Shown here: in pieces, positions 8,636 through 16,692 of the stretch
How positions within the stretch are numbered: position 1 is the stretch's first letter
Layout of the letters: every line of letters begins with the position of its first letter
Assembly (NCBI GenBank): GCA_937897985.1
Contig: CALCBD010000032.1
Span: forward strand, 123,414 to 187,413
Direction: 5' to 3'
Origin: an uncultured Paludibacter sp.
Lineage (GTDB): Bacteria; Bacteroidota; Bacteroidia; Bacteroidales; Paludibacteraceae
DNA: 64,000 nt
Position numbers and translations under genes: made by a program
The notes under the pieces: model-generated
What the model was told of the DNA's origin: nothing
Database searches by the model: none
The model's input: the letters and a program-made list of their open reading frames with translations, nothing else

Positions 8636-9787
8636 ATGGAAACTACAAGGCCTTATACATTCGACAGAGTGGTGCGAATTGTAATCGGATTAGCAATACT
8701 TCTGATTTTGTTTCTGTTGCTTAAAAGATTGAGTGATGTGTTGTTGCCGTTTTTTATCGCCTGGTTAATGGCTTACTTACTGCAACCTTTCGTGAGTTTT
8801 TTTCAGTACAGATTAAAATTTAAAAGTCGTATTTTAGCTGTTTTTTCAACTCTTGTTTTATTTATTGCAGTCATTTCGGGATTGATATACATTTTGGTGC
8901 CGGTAATAGGTAATGAGGTGGAAAAAATGTCAAATCTCATAGCTTTATACACAAAGGGTCTCAATATGGATACTTTTATTCCGGTGGCATGGCAAAATGA
9001 ATTCCGGAATTATTTATCGCATCTCAACTTTCAGTCTGTACTTAATGATGAAAAGTTAATGGTGGTAATTCAGAAAGTTATGCCGCGAATATGGGATTTG
9101 TTCAACGGATCGCTCAATCTGATATTAGGATTGACAGTTGTGATCATTGTGTTTTTATATCTGATTTTTATACTCATCGATTACGAAAAAGTAACTGACG
9201 GGATGTTTAATATTATTCCTGTTAAATACCGTGGGCTGATTGCAGGCATCATCAATGATCTGGAAGCAGGGATGAACCGCTATTTCCGGGGACAAGCCCT
9301 GGTAGCCATCATTGTTTCGGTTTTGTTTTGTGTGGGTTTCAGCATTGTTGGTCTGCCACTTGCTATCATTCTGGGGCTTTTGATGGGTGTACTGAATATG
9401 GTACCGTATCTGAAAGCAATTGCAATCGTTCCGGGCACAATTTTAGCTTTTTTAAAATCGGCCGAAACCGGTCAGAGCTTTTTCAGTCTGATGCTTTGGC
9501 TTGTAGCAATCTTCTTTATTATTCAAATTATTGAAGATTTAATCCTTGTTCCGAAAATAATGGGCAGGGTTACCGGTCTGAATCCTGCCATTATTCTGCT
9601 TTCTTTGTCGGTTTGGGGATCGCTTATGGGGATGATCGGACTTATTATTGCATTGCCGGTCACCACTTTAATTATTTCCTATTACAAGCGGTTCGTTCTG
9701 AAAGAAGGTGAACCCCTATCCGGCGAAGAACGAAATGATACTCCGGCTACCTCATCTCCCGATTCGGTTGATAATGTCGAAATGTAG
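8636..9787 (+). CDS. AI-2E family transporter (UPF0118 permease)
   Basis: This 383-residue polytopic membrane protein has hydrophobic segments near residues 12-28, 30-48, 62-85, 155-180, 205-230, 232-262, 275-300 and 310-345, the arrangement of the PerM/YdiK/TqsA family. The motif GLPLAIILGLLMGVLNMVPYL lies in the expected conserved C-terminal half. Members export diverse small solutes; a role in AI-2 export is shown only for some, so the substrate here is unknown. The C-terminal tail after about 350 is hydrophilic. It is convergent with rlmN, with only 16 bases between them. Confidence 0.85.
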   Translation: METTRPYTFDRVVRIVIGLAILLILFLLLKRLSDVLLPFFIAWLMAYLLQPFVSFFQYRLKFKSRILAVFSTLVLFIAVISGLIYILVPVIGNEVEKMSNLIALYTKGLNMDTFIPVAWQNEFRNYLSHLNFQSVLNDEKLMVVIQKVMPRIWDLFNGSLNLILGLTVVIIVFLYLIFILIDYEKVTDGMFNIIPVKYRGLIAGIINDLEAGMNRYFRGQALVAIIVSVLFCVGFSIVGLPLAIILGLLMGVLNMVPYLKAIAIVPGTILAFLKSAETGQSFFSLMLWLVAIFFIIQIIEDLILVPKIMGRVTGLNPAIILLSLSVWGSLMGMIGLIIALPVTTLIISYYKRFVLKEGEPLSGEERNDTPATSSPDSVDNVEM

Positions 9788-9803
9788 CAGAATCAAAGTT
9801 ATT

Positions 9804-10835
9804 TTATTCCTGTTGTTTTTGTTTTTCTAAGGTCGATAACATTCCGCAAGCGGCAAAAATATCCTCACCCCTCGATTTACGGATAGTGGTGGTGATGCCA
9901 TTGTTGGTCAGGTAGTCGCGGAAAAAAACCATTTTGGCTTCGTTGGAAGTTTTCAGGTCAACATTGGGAATGGCGTGAAAGCGTATCAGGTTGACCCGAC
10001 AATCAATTCCCTTTAAAATTCTTACCATTTCAACTGCATGCCGCATGGTGTCATTCAGTCCGTCGAACATAATATATTCGAATGAAACACGACGCTGGTG
10101 GCTGAAATCGTATTTGCGTAACTCCTTCAGTACGTCATCTGCTGGATATGCTTTTTGAATGGGCATTAATTGCAGGCGCTCTTCCGCGAATGGTGAATGC
10201 AGGCTGATAGCCAAATGACAGTTGGTTGATTCGAGGAAAATTTTCATTTTGGGTATAACACCTATTGTCGACACTGTTATACGTTTCGGGCTCCAGGCAT
10301 ATCCGTAGTCAGCTGTAAGAATTTCCAGAGCACGCAATAAGTTGGTAAGGTTATCCATGGGTTCTCCCATACCCATAAACACGAGATTGGTGAGTTTATC
10401 GGCTTCGGGGATGGAGAGTATCTGATTTAAAATTTCGGTGCTTGTGAGATTGGCTGTGAATCCCTGTTTGCCTGTCATGCAAAACAAACAATTCATTTTA
10501 CAACCCACCTGCGAAGAAACACAAAGCGTGTTTCTGTCTTCTTCGGGAATATAAACACTTTCGATGTAATTTTCATCACCGGTTTTGAACAGGTACTTTT
10601 TTGTTCCGTCAACCGATTCGGCGACATGTGAGGGCATGGTTCGGCCCACTTCATATCCTTCACTCAGTTTCTGTCGGTTAGCGGCAGAAATATTGGTCAT
10701 TTCATCGATGCTGAAAATGCGTTTTTTGTAAAGCCAGTCGGCAATTTGCTTTCCGGTAAACGAGGGCATCCCGAGTTCAGTGGCTATAATTTTTAATTCA
10801 TCGACAGTTTTGCCGGTTAATGCTGTTTTTGACAT
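9804..10835 (-). CDS. rlmN: Dual-specificity RNA methyltransferase RlmN
   Basis: The 343-residue radical-SAM enzyme carries the cluster motif CKMNCLFC, followed by MTGKQGFTANLTSTEI, the block LVFMGMGEPMDN and the C-terminal FAACGML containing the methyl-carrying cysteine. It methylates C2 of A2503 in 23S rRNA and of A37 in some tRNAs, using the 4Fe-4S cluster and two SAM. Length is typical. Single gene on the minus strand downstream of the PpiD-like gene and separated from it by a strong terminator. Confidence 0.95.
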   Translation of the reverse strand: MSKTALTGKTVDELKIIATELGMPSFTGKQIADWLYKKRIFSIDEMTNISAANRQKLSEGYEVGRTMPSHVAESVDGTKKYLFKTGDENYIESVYIPEEDRNTLCVSSQVGCKMNCLFCMTGKQGFTANLTSTEILNQILSIPEADKLTNLVFMGMGEPMDNLTNLLRALEILTADYGYAWSPKRITVSTIGVIPKMKIFLESTNCHLAISLHSPFAEERLQLMPIQKAYPADDVLKELRKYDFSHQRRVSFEYIMFDGLNDTMRHAVEMVRILKGIDCRVNLIRFHAIPNVDLKTSNEAKMVFFRDYLTNNGITTTIRKSRGEDIFAACGMLSTLEKQKQQE

Positions 10836-10887
10836 TGTTTGATTTGTTTTATGAAATTCAGACCACTATAGATAATTAGCTGTTTAT

Positions 10888-10924
10888 ACAAAGAAAACGG
10901 AATGAAAAAGTTCATTCCGTTTTC
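10888..10924 (-). terminator. Terminator of the PpiD-like gene
   Basis: A perfect 14-bp inverted repeat (10893-10906 with 10911-10924, loop of four) is followed on the minus strand by a short T tract. It starts 24 bases past the stop codon at 10948. Confidence 0.8.
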
Positions 10925-10947
10925 TGAAATTATTTTAAATTAATTTT

Positions 10948-13062
10948 TTAGTAGAAATTCAGACGATTATCTTTCAAATCTGAAATTTCACGCATATTCT
11001 GAGCAATCATGTATGGCAACGAATAGCTCATACGTGAATTGAGTTGCATGATTTGCATTTTGGCATTGAAAGGAGCGGGATTAACCTGCGGATTTGATGC
11101 CGATACCACGTATACTCCGGCATTTCCCTTAATGGGTGCCGAAATTTTATTTACAGGTAAAACTGATACTTTTCCGATTACTGCCGGTTCAGCACCTGCC
11201 ACACCGAATTGATAAGCATCGAAATTAACTGCAGGAGCCATTTTCACCTCGCTTCCGATAGCTGCTCCGATAGCTTCGAGCGAAGCTGATTTCGAAGTTT
11301 GAGCTGTCAGATTCTTTATCATAAGGTCTGCTTTTTTATCGCGGATTAACTCAGCTTTCAGAAGGTCGGATACTTTTGCCAGGGCACGGTATCCTTTATC
11401 ATTGCTTTCGGTAACGGTAGCTACGACGAACTGTGTTCCGCAGTCGTAAACATCCGATACAGCACCTTTTTCTTTTTCGAAAGCCCAGCGGATAATCTGA
11501 CGTGAATTTGAAATGTCGGCAATTTTATCAGTTGTTTTGAAAACATCTGAAGCAGTACGAACTTCATATTTTCTTTCTTTGGCTCTTTTTTCAAAATCAC
11601 TTGCTTTGAGGTCAGCAGCAAATTGTTTGGCTTCGTTATAAATTTTACTTACTGTTGTGTTACTTGTAGCAACTTTGATTTCAAGTATTGCAAGTTTAAC
11701 TTTACGGCGGGGAGCGGTTTTGCCCATCACCTGCATAATTTGTGTTCCCTGAGCGTCTTTCAAAGTGAAAACATCATTTACTCCACTGGCAAATGCTTTA
11801 GTTGTCATGTCTTTTCCAACACCCTGCATTCCTTCTGTTATCCAGCCGATTTCACCGCCATTGGCAGCAGTTTGTTCCACAGCAGAGTATTTTTTTGCTA
11901 ATGCGCCAAAATCAGCTCCGCCCTTGATGGCAGCTACTAAACTGTCGGTTTTGGTTTCATCTTTTTTAGTCAGATAAATATGACGCAGACGAACAGAATC
12001 GGATAGCATAATACCTGATTCAACGACTTTTGCCATGGTATAGGTATCGTTGGCAAATGTAGGTCCGGTAATTGCTCCGGCAGTATTTCCGAATGCAAAG
12101 TCTTTCAGATTGGCAGGAACATTTTTTTCTGAATACGGAACACCATCGTATCTGGTTTCTGAATTTGCATTTACAAAACCTGCAATATCATTGGTTGTTT
12201 TGAATTCTTCGCTCAGGCTGTTCATTGTGGTTTCAGCTTTTTTGTAATCTTCGGCCGAAGGTTTTACGTTGAAAACCACATAATTCAAAGTACAATTGGC
12301 TTCCTGTTTGAAACGTTCTTTGCGTTTGTTATACAGGTCTTTGATTTCGGTTTCCGAAACTTTTACAGTCGAATCAGGTATAGTAAAATAAGGTTGAACC
12401 ACATAGTTTACATCTACAGTAGTTTTGGCAGCATCGTATACTAATTTGGCATCAAGTTTATTGGCTGTTACGGTTTTCGACATCAAAGCATTGTATTTTT
12501 CCTGTAAAATTGACATTTTTACAGTTTTTTCCCAGAACATCCAATAAGATTTTGCTTTGTCAAGTTGTTGTTTCATCTCGTTGTTTTCGGGGGTCTGCTC
12601 AAGGCTGTTGAGGAATTGAACCAGTCTCGGGCGACTGAACTGACCATTTTCGCCGGCAAATGCCCTGCGTTGCATAATCAGCGGGTGAATGTTTTTCCCG
12701 ATTAAACGATCGGAAAGTTCATCAGCGCTAACTGTTAAACCCATTTTACCGGCTTCTTCATACATAAGCTTTTCGTTCACCATAGTTTCCCATACTGAAT
12801 TGCGGAGTTGTGAAGTTGTTTCTTCCTTTAACTCGGTCTGACCGGTCTCAATTTTATATACTTCAACCAATTGATCAATTTGTGAAGCATAATCCTTGAT
12901 GTTGATTTTTTCACCGGCAATCACAGCTACCGTTTCTTTTGATTTGTTCAGATAAGTTGAACCCTGTGTGAGTGCGTCGCCAATGATAAAGGCAAACATT
13001 GCAAAACCTACTACGAGCATTAGCATCACTCCTCTGCTCCTGATTTTTCCTAAAATAGCCAT
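10948..13062 (-). CDS. PpiD-like periplasmic peptidyl-prolyl isomerase / foldase
   Basis: The 704-residue protein starts with MAILGKIRSRGVMLMLVVGFAMFAFIIGD, an uncleaved N-terminal membrane anchor as in PpiD. A SurA_N-type chaperone region follows (about residues 35-200). A parvulin (PpiC) domain lies at about 345-445, recognised by VRLRHIYLTKKDE, GGADFGALAKKYS and GGEIGWI. It would help fold outer-membrane and periplasmic proteins at the inner membrane. E. coli PpiD is 623 residues, and Bacteroidota forms near 700 are usual. Single gene with its own terminator. Confidence 0.87.
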   Translation of the reverse strand: MAILGKIRSRGVMLMLVVGFAMFAFIIGDALTQGSTYLNKSKETVAVIAGEKINIKDYASQIDQLVEVYKIETGQTELKEETTSQLRNSVWETMVNEKLMYEEAGKMGLTVSADELSDRLIGKNIHPLIMQRRAFAGENGQFSRPRLVQFLNSLEQTPENNEMKQQLDKAKSYWMFWEKTVKMSILQEKYNALMSKTVTANKLDAKLVYDAAKTTVDVNYVVQPYFTIPDSTVKVSETEIKDLYNKRKERFKQEANCTLNYVVFNVKPSAEDYKKAETTMNSLSEEFKTTNDIAGFVNANSETRYDGVPYSEKNVPANLKDFAFGNTAGAITGPTFANDTYTMAKVVESGIMLSDSVRLRHIYLTKKDETKTDSLVAAIKGGADFGALAKKYSAVEQTAANGGEIGWITEGMQGVGKDMTTKAFASGVNDVFTLKDAQGTQIMQVMGKTAPRRKVKLAILEIKVATSNTTVSKIYNEAKQFAADLKASDFEKRAKERKYEVRTASDVFKTTDKIADISNSRQIIRWAFEKEKGAVSDVYDCGTQFVVATVTESNDKGYRALAKVSDLLKAELIRDKKADLMIKNLTAQTSKSASLEAIGAAIGSEVKMAPAVNFDAYQFGVAGAEPAVIGKVSVLPVNKISAPIKGNAGVYVVSASNPQVNPAPFNAKMQIMQLNSRMSYSLPYMIAQNMREISDLKDNRLNFY

Positions 13063-13226
13063 TTCTTTAAATTAAGATGTATTTTTTATTTGTTTTCTAT
13101 ACTAATTTGAGGGCGCGAATATACAAAAAATTCCTGTTATTTTTGCAATTTTAATGTTTATTTATTGCCTTCTCTATTTAATGCTTTGATATACAGATTT
13201 ATAAGTTATGATTGATCCGGGTGGTT

Positions 13227-14483
13227 TCATTTGTTGATGATTGTAATTTTTACCAGTTCAATTCTGTTGTTGCTTACTTTAACACATTTAAAGCTAAAAC
13301 CTTCTATCTTAAGTACCTCGTTCAGCTTTGGAAAGTGTTGATGATGGTTTAAGATAAAACCTGCAATTGTATCATATTCTTCCGATTCGGGGATGTTCAG
13401 ATTGAATTTTGCATTTGCATTTTTAACTTCGAGTCTGCCACTGAGTAAATATTCATTTTCGCCGGTTTTTTCGGCGGTATAATCCCTGTTATCATGTTCA
13501 TCCTCAATTTCACCAAAGATTTCCTCCATTATATCTTCGAGGGTAATAATGCCGGCAGTACCCCCGAACTCATCAACCACTACAGCTATACTCTTCTTTT
13601 GCTGCATGAAGATTTTCATGAGTTTTTGAGCTGCCATATTTTCGGGTACTATCGGTATCTGATTGATGTATTTTTTCCATTCATTTTGATGCTGAAACAT
13701 TTCAGACGAATGAATGTAACCTATAATATTGTCGATGTCAGTCTTGTAAATCGGAATTTTGGAAAGTCCTGTTTCAATAAATGTTTGCTTTAGTGTTTCG
13801 AGATTTGTATTGTACTCTAATGCAATTATTTCGGTACGCGGTACAAAACAGTCGCGCAATCTGACTTTTGAGAAATCGAGTGCATTTTGGAAAATTTTCA
13901 CTTCATTCTCGAACTCTGTTTCTGATTGTTCATTGTCAAAACTTTCCTGAATGAGATAGTTCAAATCGATTCTCGAGAATATGTTGGTCTGTGAGCCCTG
14001 AATGACCCGAACGCCGGTCAAACGAAGAATGCGTATCGACAACCATGAACTAAAACCCGAAACCGGATAAAGCAGTATATAAAATGCATACAAAAGCCAC
14101 GAAAACACCCGTAACCACAAATTAGGATTGATGCGGAAAATTGTTTTTGGCAAAAATTCACCTGTAATTAAAACCAGAACAGTGGCAATGATGGTTTGTG
14201 TAAAGGTGATGAGAAACTGGTTGCCCAAAAAACCGAGTCCGGGTTCCAGAATTTTTGCCATCAATATACCATAAATTACCAGAGAAATGTTGTTTCCGAC
14301 CAGCATGGTGGAAATATAACGCTGCGGATGCCGGTAGAATACCGACAAAATGCTTGATGCTAAGTCCTTTTGCTTTTTGTTGAGTTCGAATCTTAACTTG
14401 TTCGACGATACAAAAGCAATTTCCATCCCCGAAAAAAATGCGGAGAAAATCAGCGACCAGATAATGTAAATTGCGTTTTCCAA
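13227..14483 (-). CDS. CNNM/CBS/CorC_HlyC family membrane protein (hemolysin family)
   Basis: The 418-residue protein has the order DUF21/CNNM transmembrane domain (about 1-190; WSLIFSAFFSGMEIAFVSSNKLR is characteristic), a pair of CBS motifs (about 205-325, with DCFVPRTEIIAL and VVDEFGGTAGIITLEDIMEEIFGEIEDE) and a C-terminal CorC_HlyC domain (about 340-415). Members are linked to Mg2+/Co2+ efflux; GldE of gliding bacteria is a relative. Ion specificity is not visible. It lies upstream of the ppiD-like gene with a 164-base gap. Confidence 0.88.
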   Translation of the reverse strand: MENAIYIIWSLIFSAFFSGMEIAFVSSNKLRFELNKKQKDLASSILSVFYRHPQRYISTMLVGNNISLVIYGILMAKILEPGLGFLGNQFLITFTQTIIATVLVLITGEFLPKTIFRINPNLWLRVFSWLLYAFYILLYPVSGFSSWLSIRILRLTGVRVIQGSQTNIFSRIDLNYLIQESFDNEQSETEFENEVKIFQNALDFSKVRLRDCFVPRTEIIALEYNTNLETLKQTFIETGLSKIPIYKTDIDNIIGYIHSSEMFQHQNEWKKYINQIPIVPENMAAQKLMKIFMQQKKSIAVVVDEFGGTAGIITLEDIMEEIFGEIEDEHDNRDYTAEKTGENEYLLSGRLEVKNANAKFNLNIPESEEYDTIAGFILNHHQHFPKLNEVLKIEGFSFKCVKVSNNRIELVKITIINK

Positions 14484-14875
14484 TTGACGGCTTCAAAATA
14501 TTTTAATGATTGCAAATATACAACAACTAATTGATAATTTTCACAAACGGTTTTAGCAATTGGTCGAAATATTTTCGATATTTATGCCGTTTAATCTTTG
14601 GGAATTGCGAATCAATTATAAAATTATCACTTTTTTCTTAAGGTTTCATTTGCTTCGGGAATGTTTTGTGTGCGCTGTTTTTTGTGTTCAGGATAGAATA
14701 CATGACCTGCTGAGGATAGTATCTGATGGAACTTATACGCAGATTACTGTTAATTATGAAGGTTTCTGAATTTGATATTTGCTGAAATTTCAAAGTAATT
14801 AATGTTGTAAGTATATGTAAAACAAAAAGATATGTCAGTATTTTCTGATTATCATCAATAATTATGCAAGTATGA
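14484..14875. promoter_or_regulatory. Intergenic region upstream of the CNNM gene and tRNAs
   Basis: A minus-strand -7 match, TATATTTG at 14520-14513, would serve the CNNM protein gene; a TTTG is 23 bases further upstream. The plus-strand open frame 14560-14769 (69 codons) has no family resemblance and I do not call it. Nothing else is recognisable. Confidence 0.35.
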
Positions 14876-14906
14876 TTTGTAGTTTTGAAAAAAAGCCGTA
14901 TCTTTG
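14876..14906 (+). promoter_or_regulatory. Promoter of the tRNA-Lys pair
   Basis: TTTG at 14876-14879, then exactly 19 bases, then TATCTTTG at 14899-14906 gives a full match to the Bacteroidetes housekeeping sigma consensus. It ends 21 bases before the first tRNA. Confidence 0.8.
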
Positions 14907-14927
14907 CAACCGCTTTTGAAAAAAGCA

Positions 14928-15000
14928 GATCTAGTAGCTCAGCAGGTAGAGCACATCCCTTTTAAGGATGGGGTCCTGGGTTCGAGCCCCAGCTGGATCA
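14928..15000 (+). tRNA. tRNA-Lys (anticodon TTT), copy 1
   Basis: The 73-base cloverleaf has acceptor arms GATCTAG/CTGGATC, D arm AGCTCAGCAGGTAGAGC, anticodon stem CATCC/GGATG around the loop CTTTTAA (anticodon TTT), T arm CTGGG-TTCGAGC-CCCAG and discriminator A. CCA is not encoded. Confidence 0.97.
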
Positions 15001-15036
15001 CTTTATGTTTTTTTTCAGGCAGTTCACAAAGTTGAT

Positions 15037-15109
15037 GATCTAGTAGCTCAGCAGGTAGAGCACATCCCTTTTAAGGATGGGGTCCTGGGTTCGAGCCCCA
15101 GCTGGATCA
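15037..15109 (+). tRNA. tRNA-Lys (anticodon TTT), copy 2
   Basis: Identical in all 73 bases to the first tRNA-Lys and separated from it by a 36-base spacer. It is expected to be cotranscribed from the promoter at 14876 and ended by the terminator that follows. Confidence 0.97.
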
Positions 15110-15113
15110 CGAA

Positions 15114-15152
15114 AAATCTCCGGTTTCAGGTCTGAAACCGGAGATTTCTTTT
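15114..15152 (+). terminator. Terminator of the tRNA-Lys operon
   Basis: A perfect 16-bp inverted repeat (15114-15129 with 15132-15147) is followed by TTTCTTTT. It begins five bases after the second tRNA. Confidence 0.9.
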
Positions 15153-15161
15153 ATGGTATTC

Positions 15162-15177
15162 TGAACGATGAAATTAC
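15162..15177. repeat. Left copy of a 16-bp tandem repeat split by the IS
   Basis: TGAACGATGAAATTAC here is repeated immediately after the IS at 16618-16633, and a decayed third copy follows (16634-16650). The last eight bases, GAAATTAC (15170-15177), are also the left target-site duplication. Confidence 0.85.
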
Positions 15178-15200
15178 GGCTCAATCGGAAAAGTTGTGTT
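15178..15200. repeat. IS terminal inverted repeat (transposase 3' side)
   Basis: Perfect 23-base match to the reverse complement of 16587-16609. Confidence 0.93.
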
Positions 15201-15210
15201 TTTTTTATTA

Positions 15211-16146
15211 TTAGGCATAAATTTTAGTAAGTCTGTAAAGGAAAAACTTCACATCCCTTACTCCTCTGAAAGAAGCCCTAAAGGCTTTAATTTTCGCATT
15301 AAAAGATTCAGCTGAGGCATTCGTACTCCTGTGATCAAAAAAATTTAGAATGGTCAGGTAATGCGATTGAATGGTTCTGCTTATTGTTCCAAATGCAAGG
15401 ATACCTGAATTATCAACTCTGTCATACCATTTTGCAAGTTTAGTAAATGCTACTGCTTTGTCTTTTGTTTGGTGATAGATAGCTCCCAATTGCAGGGAGA
15501 AGTGGTATGCTTTCTTTAAATCAGGATACAGTTCAAAAAGGATCTCAGCTCTTACTTTTTGAGAAGCTGTCCAGTCAGTTGGTTTCTTAAAGAGCAGATA
15601 TCTGCTCCGTGCCAATAATTGCTTTAGCGTATCACCATTTGAAAGAATTGGAGGATTATATTTTCTTCCATTAACCTTAGCAATGTGTATTTCAATAGTT
15701 TCTCTGTCTAATGCTTCCCATCTGTATTTTATGCGTAGTTCCTGAACGGCATCGTATGCCAGTTGTTGAACATGAAACCTGTCAGTAACTCTGCTTGCTT
15801 TAGGGAAACAGATTTTGACTACGTATTCCATATTGGCAGCCATATCCATGGTCACCTCCCTTACTCTCCACCTGATACGCCTCGGAAGTTTGTTGAGCAC
15901 AGTTATGATGTCTTCTGCCTTTGTTCCATCAATCATGGCTACAATAGCTCCTTTGCCTCCTTTTGCCGCTTTATTGGTGATGATGGTATATAGCTCGCCA
16001 TTGGACAGACTGGTTTCATCTATACTCAGAAAGTTACCAATATTTTGAGGATACAAAAGCCATTTATCTGCATGTGTCTTTTGATTCCACTGGTGGTAAT
16101 CGCTTAAATAATCCTTGTATTGCTCCTGTAATTGCTGACCATCCAA
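15211..16146 (-). CDS. ISAon1/ISL3-type transposase, catalytic part (ORF B)
   Basis: The 311-residue reading frame holds the DDE_Tnp_ISL3 domain. Likely catalytic acidic residues are in LSIDETSLSNGELY (first Asp), REVTMDMAANM (second Asp) and STNASAESFNAKIKAFR (Glu). This frame has no ATG: the first possible start is the TTG at 16146, while the open frame continues upstream to a TAA at 16204-16206. That fits production as a fusion with ORF A by frameshifting rather than independent initiation. The protein would cut and rejoin the IS ends. Confidence 0.88.
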   Translation of the reverse strand: MDGQQLQEQYKDYLSDYHQWNQKTHADKWLLYPQNIGNFLSIDETSLSNGELYTIITNKAAKGGKGAIVAMIDGTKAEDIITVLNKLPRRIRWRVREVTMDMAANMEYVVKICFPKASRVTDRFHVQQLAYDAVQELRIKYRWEALDRETIEIHIAKVNGRKYNPPILSNGDTLKQLLARSRYLLFKKPTDWTASQKVRAEILFELYPDLKKAYHFSLQLGAIYHQTKDKAVAFTKLAKWYDRVDNSGILAFGTISRTIQSHYLTILNFFDHRSTNASAESFNAKIKAFRASFRGVRDVKFFLYRLTKIYA

Positions 16147-16168
16147 ATGATAGTGTTCTGCTAAGGAT

Positions 16169-16558
16169 TTAGTGCTTATGGGATGAGTATCCAGGTAATC
16201 CTTTTAAAAAAGACGCAAATTCCTGAGTGAATCGCGTTCCTTTAGCCACTAAATCCCAATCACGGCTAACAACCTCTTGAGTGCTTGTATTGAGCCATCG
16301 TCGACGTTTAACCTTTAAATCAAACACCTTACCACGTATAGGAAAATCATGGATAATTTGCTCATTGTGAAAGCCATGACAACGTAATGGTGCTCCTGTA
16401 AACTCGGTGGGAATATCCGGCTTTTCCTCCAAATATACTTCAAAACCTATTTGGATATTCTTAACTAATTTTATCTCAAAGTATTCCAAAATCCCTGCCG
16501 GTAAAATCAACTCTAAAAGCTGATGTTCTGCTGAATTTAATTTTGTCTCTTTTTCCAT
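16169..16558 (-). CDS. ISAon1 transposase N-terminal region (ORF A)
   Basis: The 129-residue protein matches the N-terminal region that precedes ISL3-type transposases of the ISAon1 group, ending in EFASFLKGLPGYSSHKH. This part is expected to bind the terminal inverted repeats. Its stop at 16169 lies within the upstream open extension of ORF B, in a phase one base apart, so the two frames overlap from 16203 to 16169. The start ATG is 29 bases inside the IS end. Confidence 0.85.
   Translation of the reverse strand: MEKETKLNSAEHQLLELILPAGILEYFEIKLVKNIQIGFEVYLEEKPDIPTEFTGAPLRCHGFHNEQIIHDFPIRGKVFDLKVKRRRWLNTSTQEVVSRDWDLVAKGTRFTQEFASFLKGLPGYSSHKH
16199..16212 (-). promoter_or_regulatory. Candidate frameshift / slippage site of the transposase
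   Basis: On the minus strand ORF A reads TCT TTT TTA AAA GGA. The phase of ORF B has a TAA that ends just before AAG GAT TAC. Joining the two requires a +1 (or -2) shift within the run of four A's. A homopolymer pair T6-A4 is the kind of site used for ribosomal or transcriptional slippage. The -1 phase meets a stop 12 codons later. Confidence 0.6.
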
Positions 16559-16586
16559 AAGACAAAATTAATCTTTTTTATACTCT

Positions 16587-16609
16587 AACACAACTTTTCC
16601 GATTGAGCC
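16587..16609. repeat. IS terminal inverted repeat (transposase 5' side)
   Basis: Perfect 23-base match to the reverse complement of 15178-15200. Confidence 0.93.
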
Positions 16610-16650
16610 GAAATTACTGAACGATGAAATTACTGAATGATGTAAATTAT
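16610..16650. repeat. Target-site duplication and remaining copies of the 16-bp tandem repeat
   Basis: GAAATTAC (16610-16617) is the right target duplication. It is followed by TGAACGATGAAATTAC (16618-16633) and a degenerate third unit TGAATGATGTAAATTAT (16634-16650). Confidence 0.85.
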
Positions 16651-16692
16651 TGATACAGATTGAAATCTTTCGCACTGCATAGCAATTAACTG

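Larger units (their letters stand above)
15178..16609 (-). mobile_element. Complete ISAon1-type (ISL3 family) insertion sequence
   Basis: The 1432-bp element has perfect 23-bp terminal inverted repeats (15178-15200 and 16587-16609; outer ends GGCTCAATCGG). It is flanked by an 8-bp direct duplication GAAATTAC (15170-15177 and 16610-16617), the size expected for ISL3-family insertions. Two minus-strand reading frames in different phases encode the N-terminal region and the catalytic part of the transposase. Intact ends, intact target duplication and open frames suggest a recent and possibly active insertion. Confidence 0.93.

Noticed and set aside
14560..14769. 69-codon plus-strand open frame
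   Set aside because: No family resemblance, no supporting promoter or start context, and it lies in a promoter-rich gap; most likely chance.
14928..15109. Duplicated tRNA-Lys as an integration scar (att site)
   Set aside because: Both copies are complete and identical, share one promoter and terminator, and no integrase or island is attached; a plain tandem tRNA pair.
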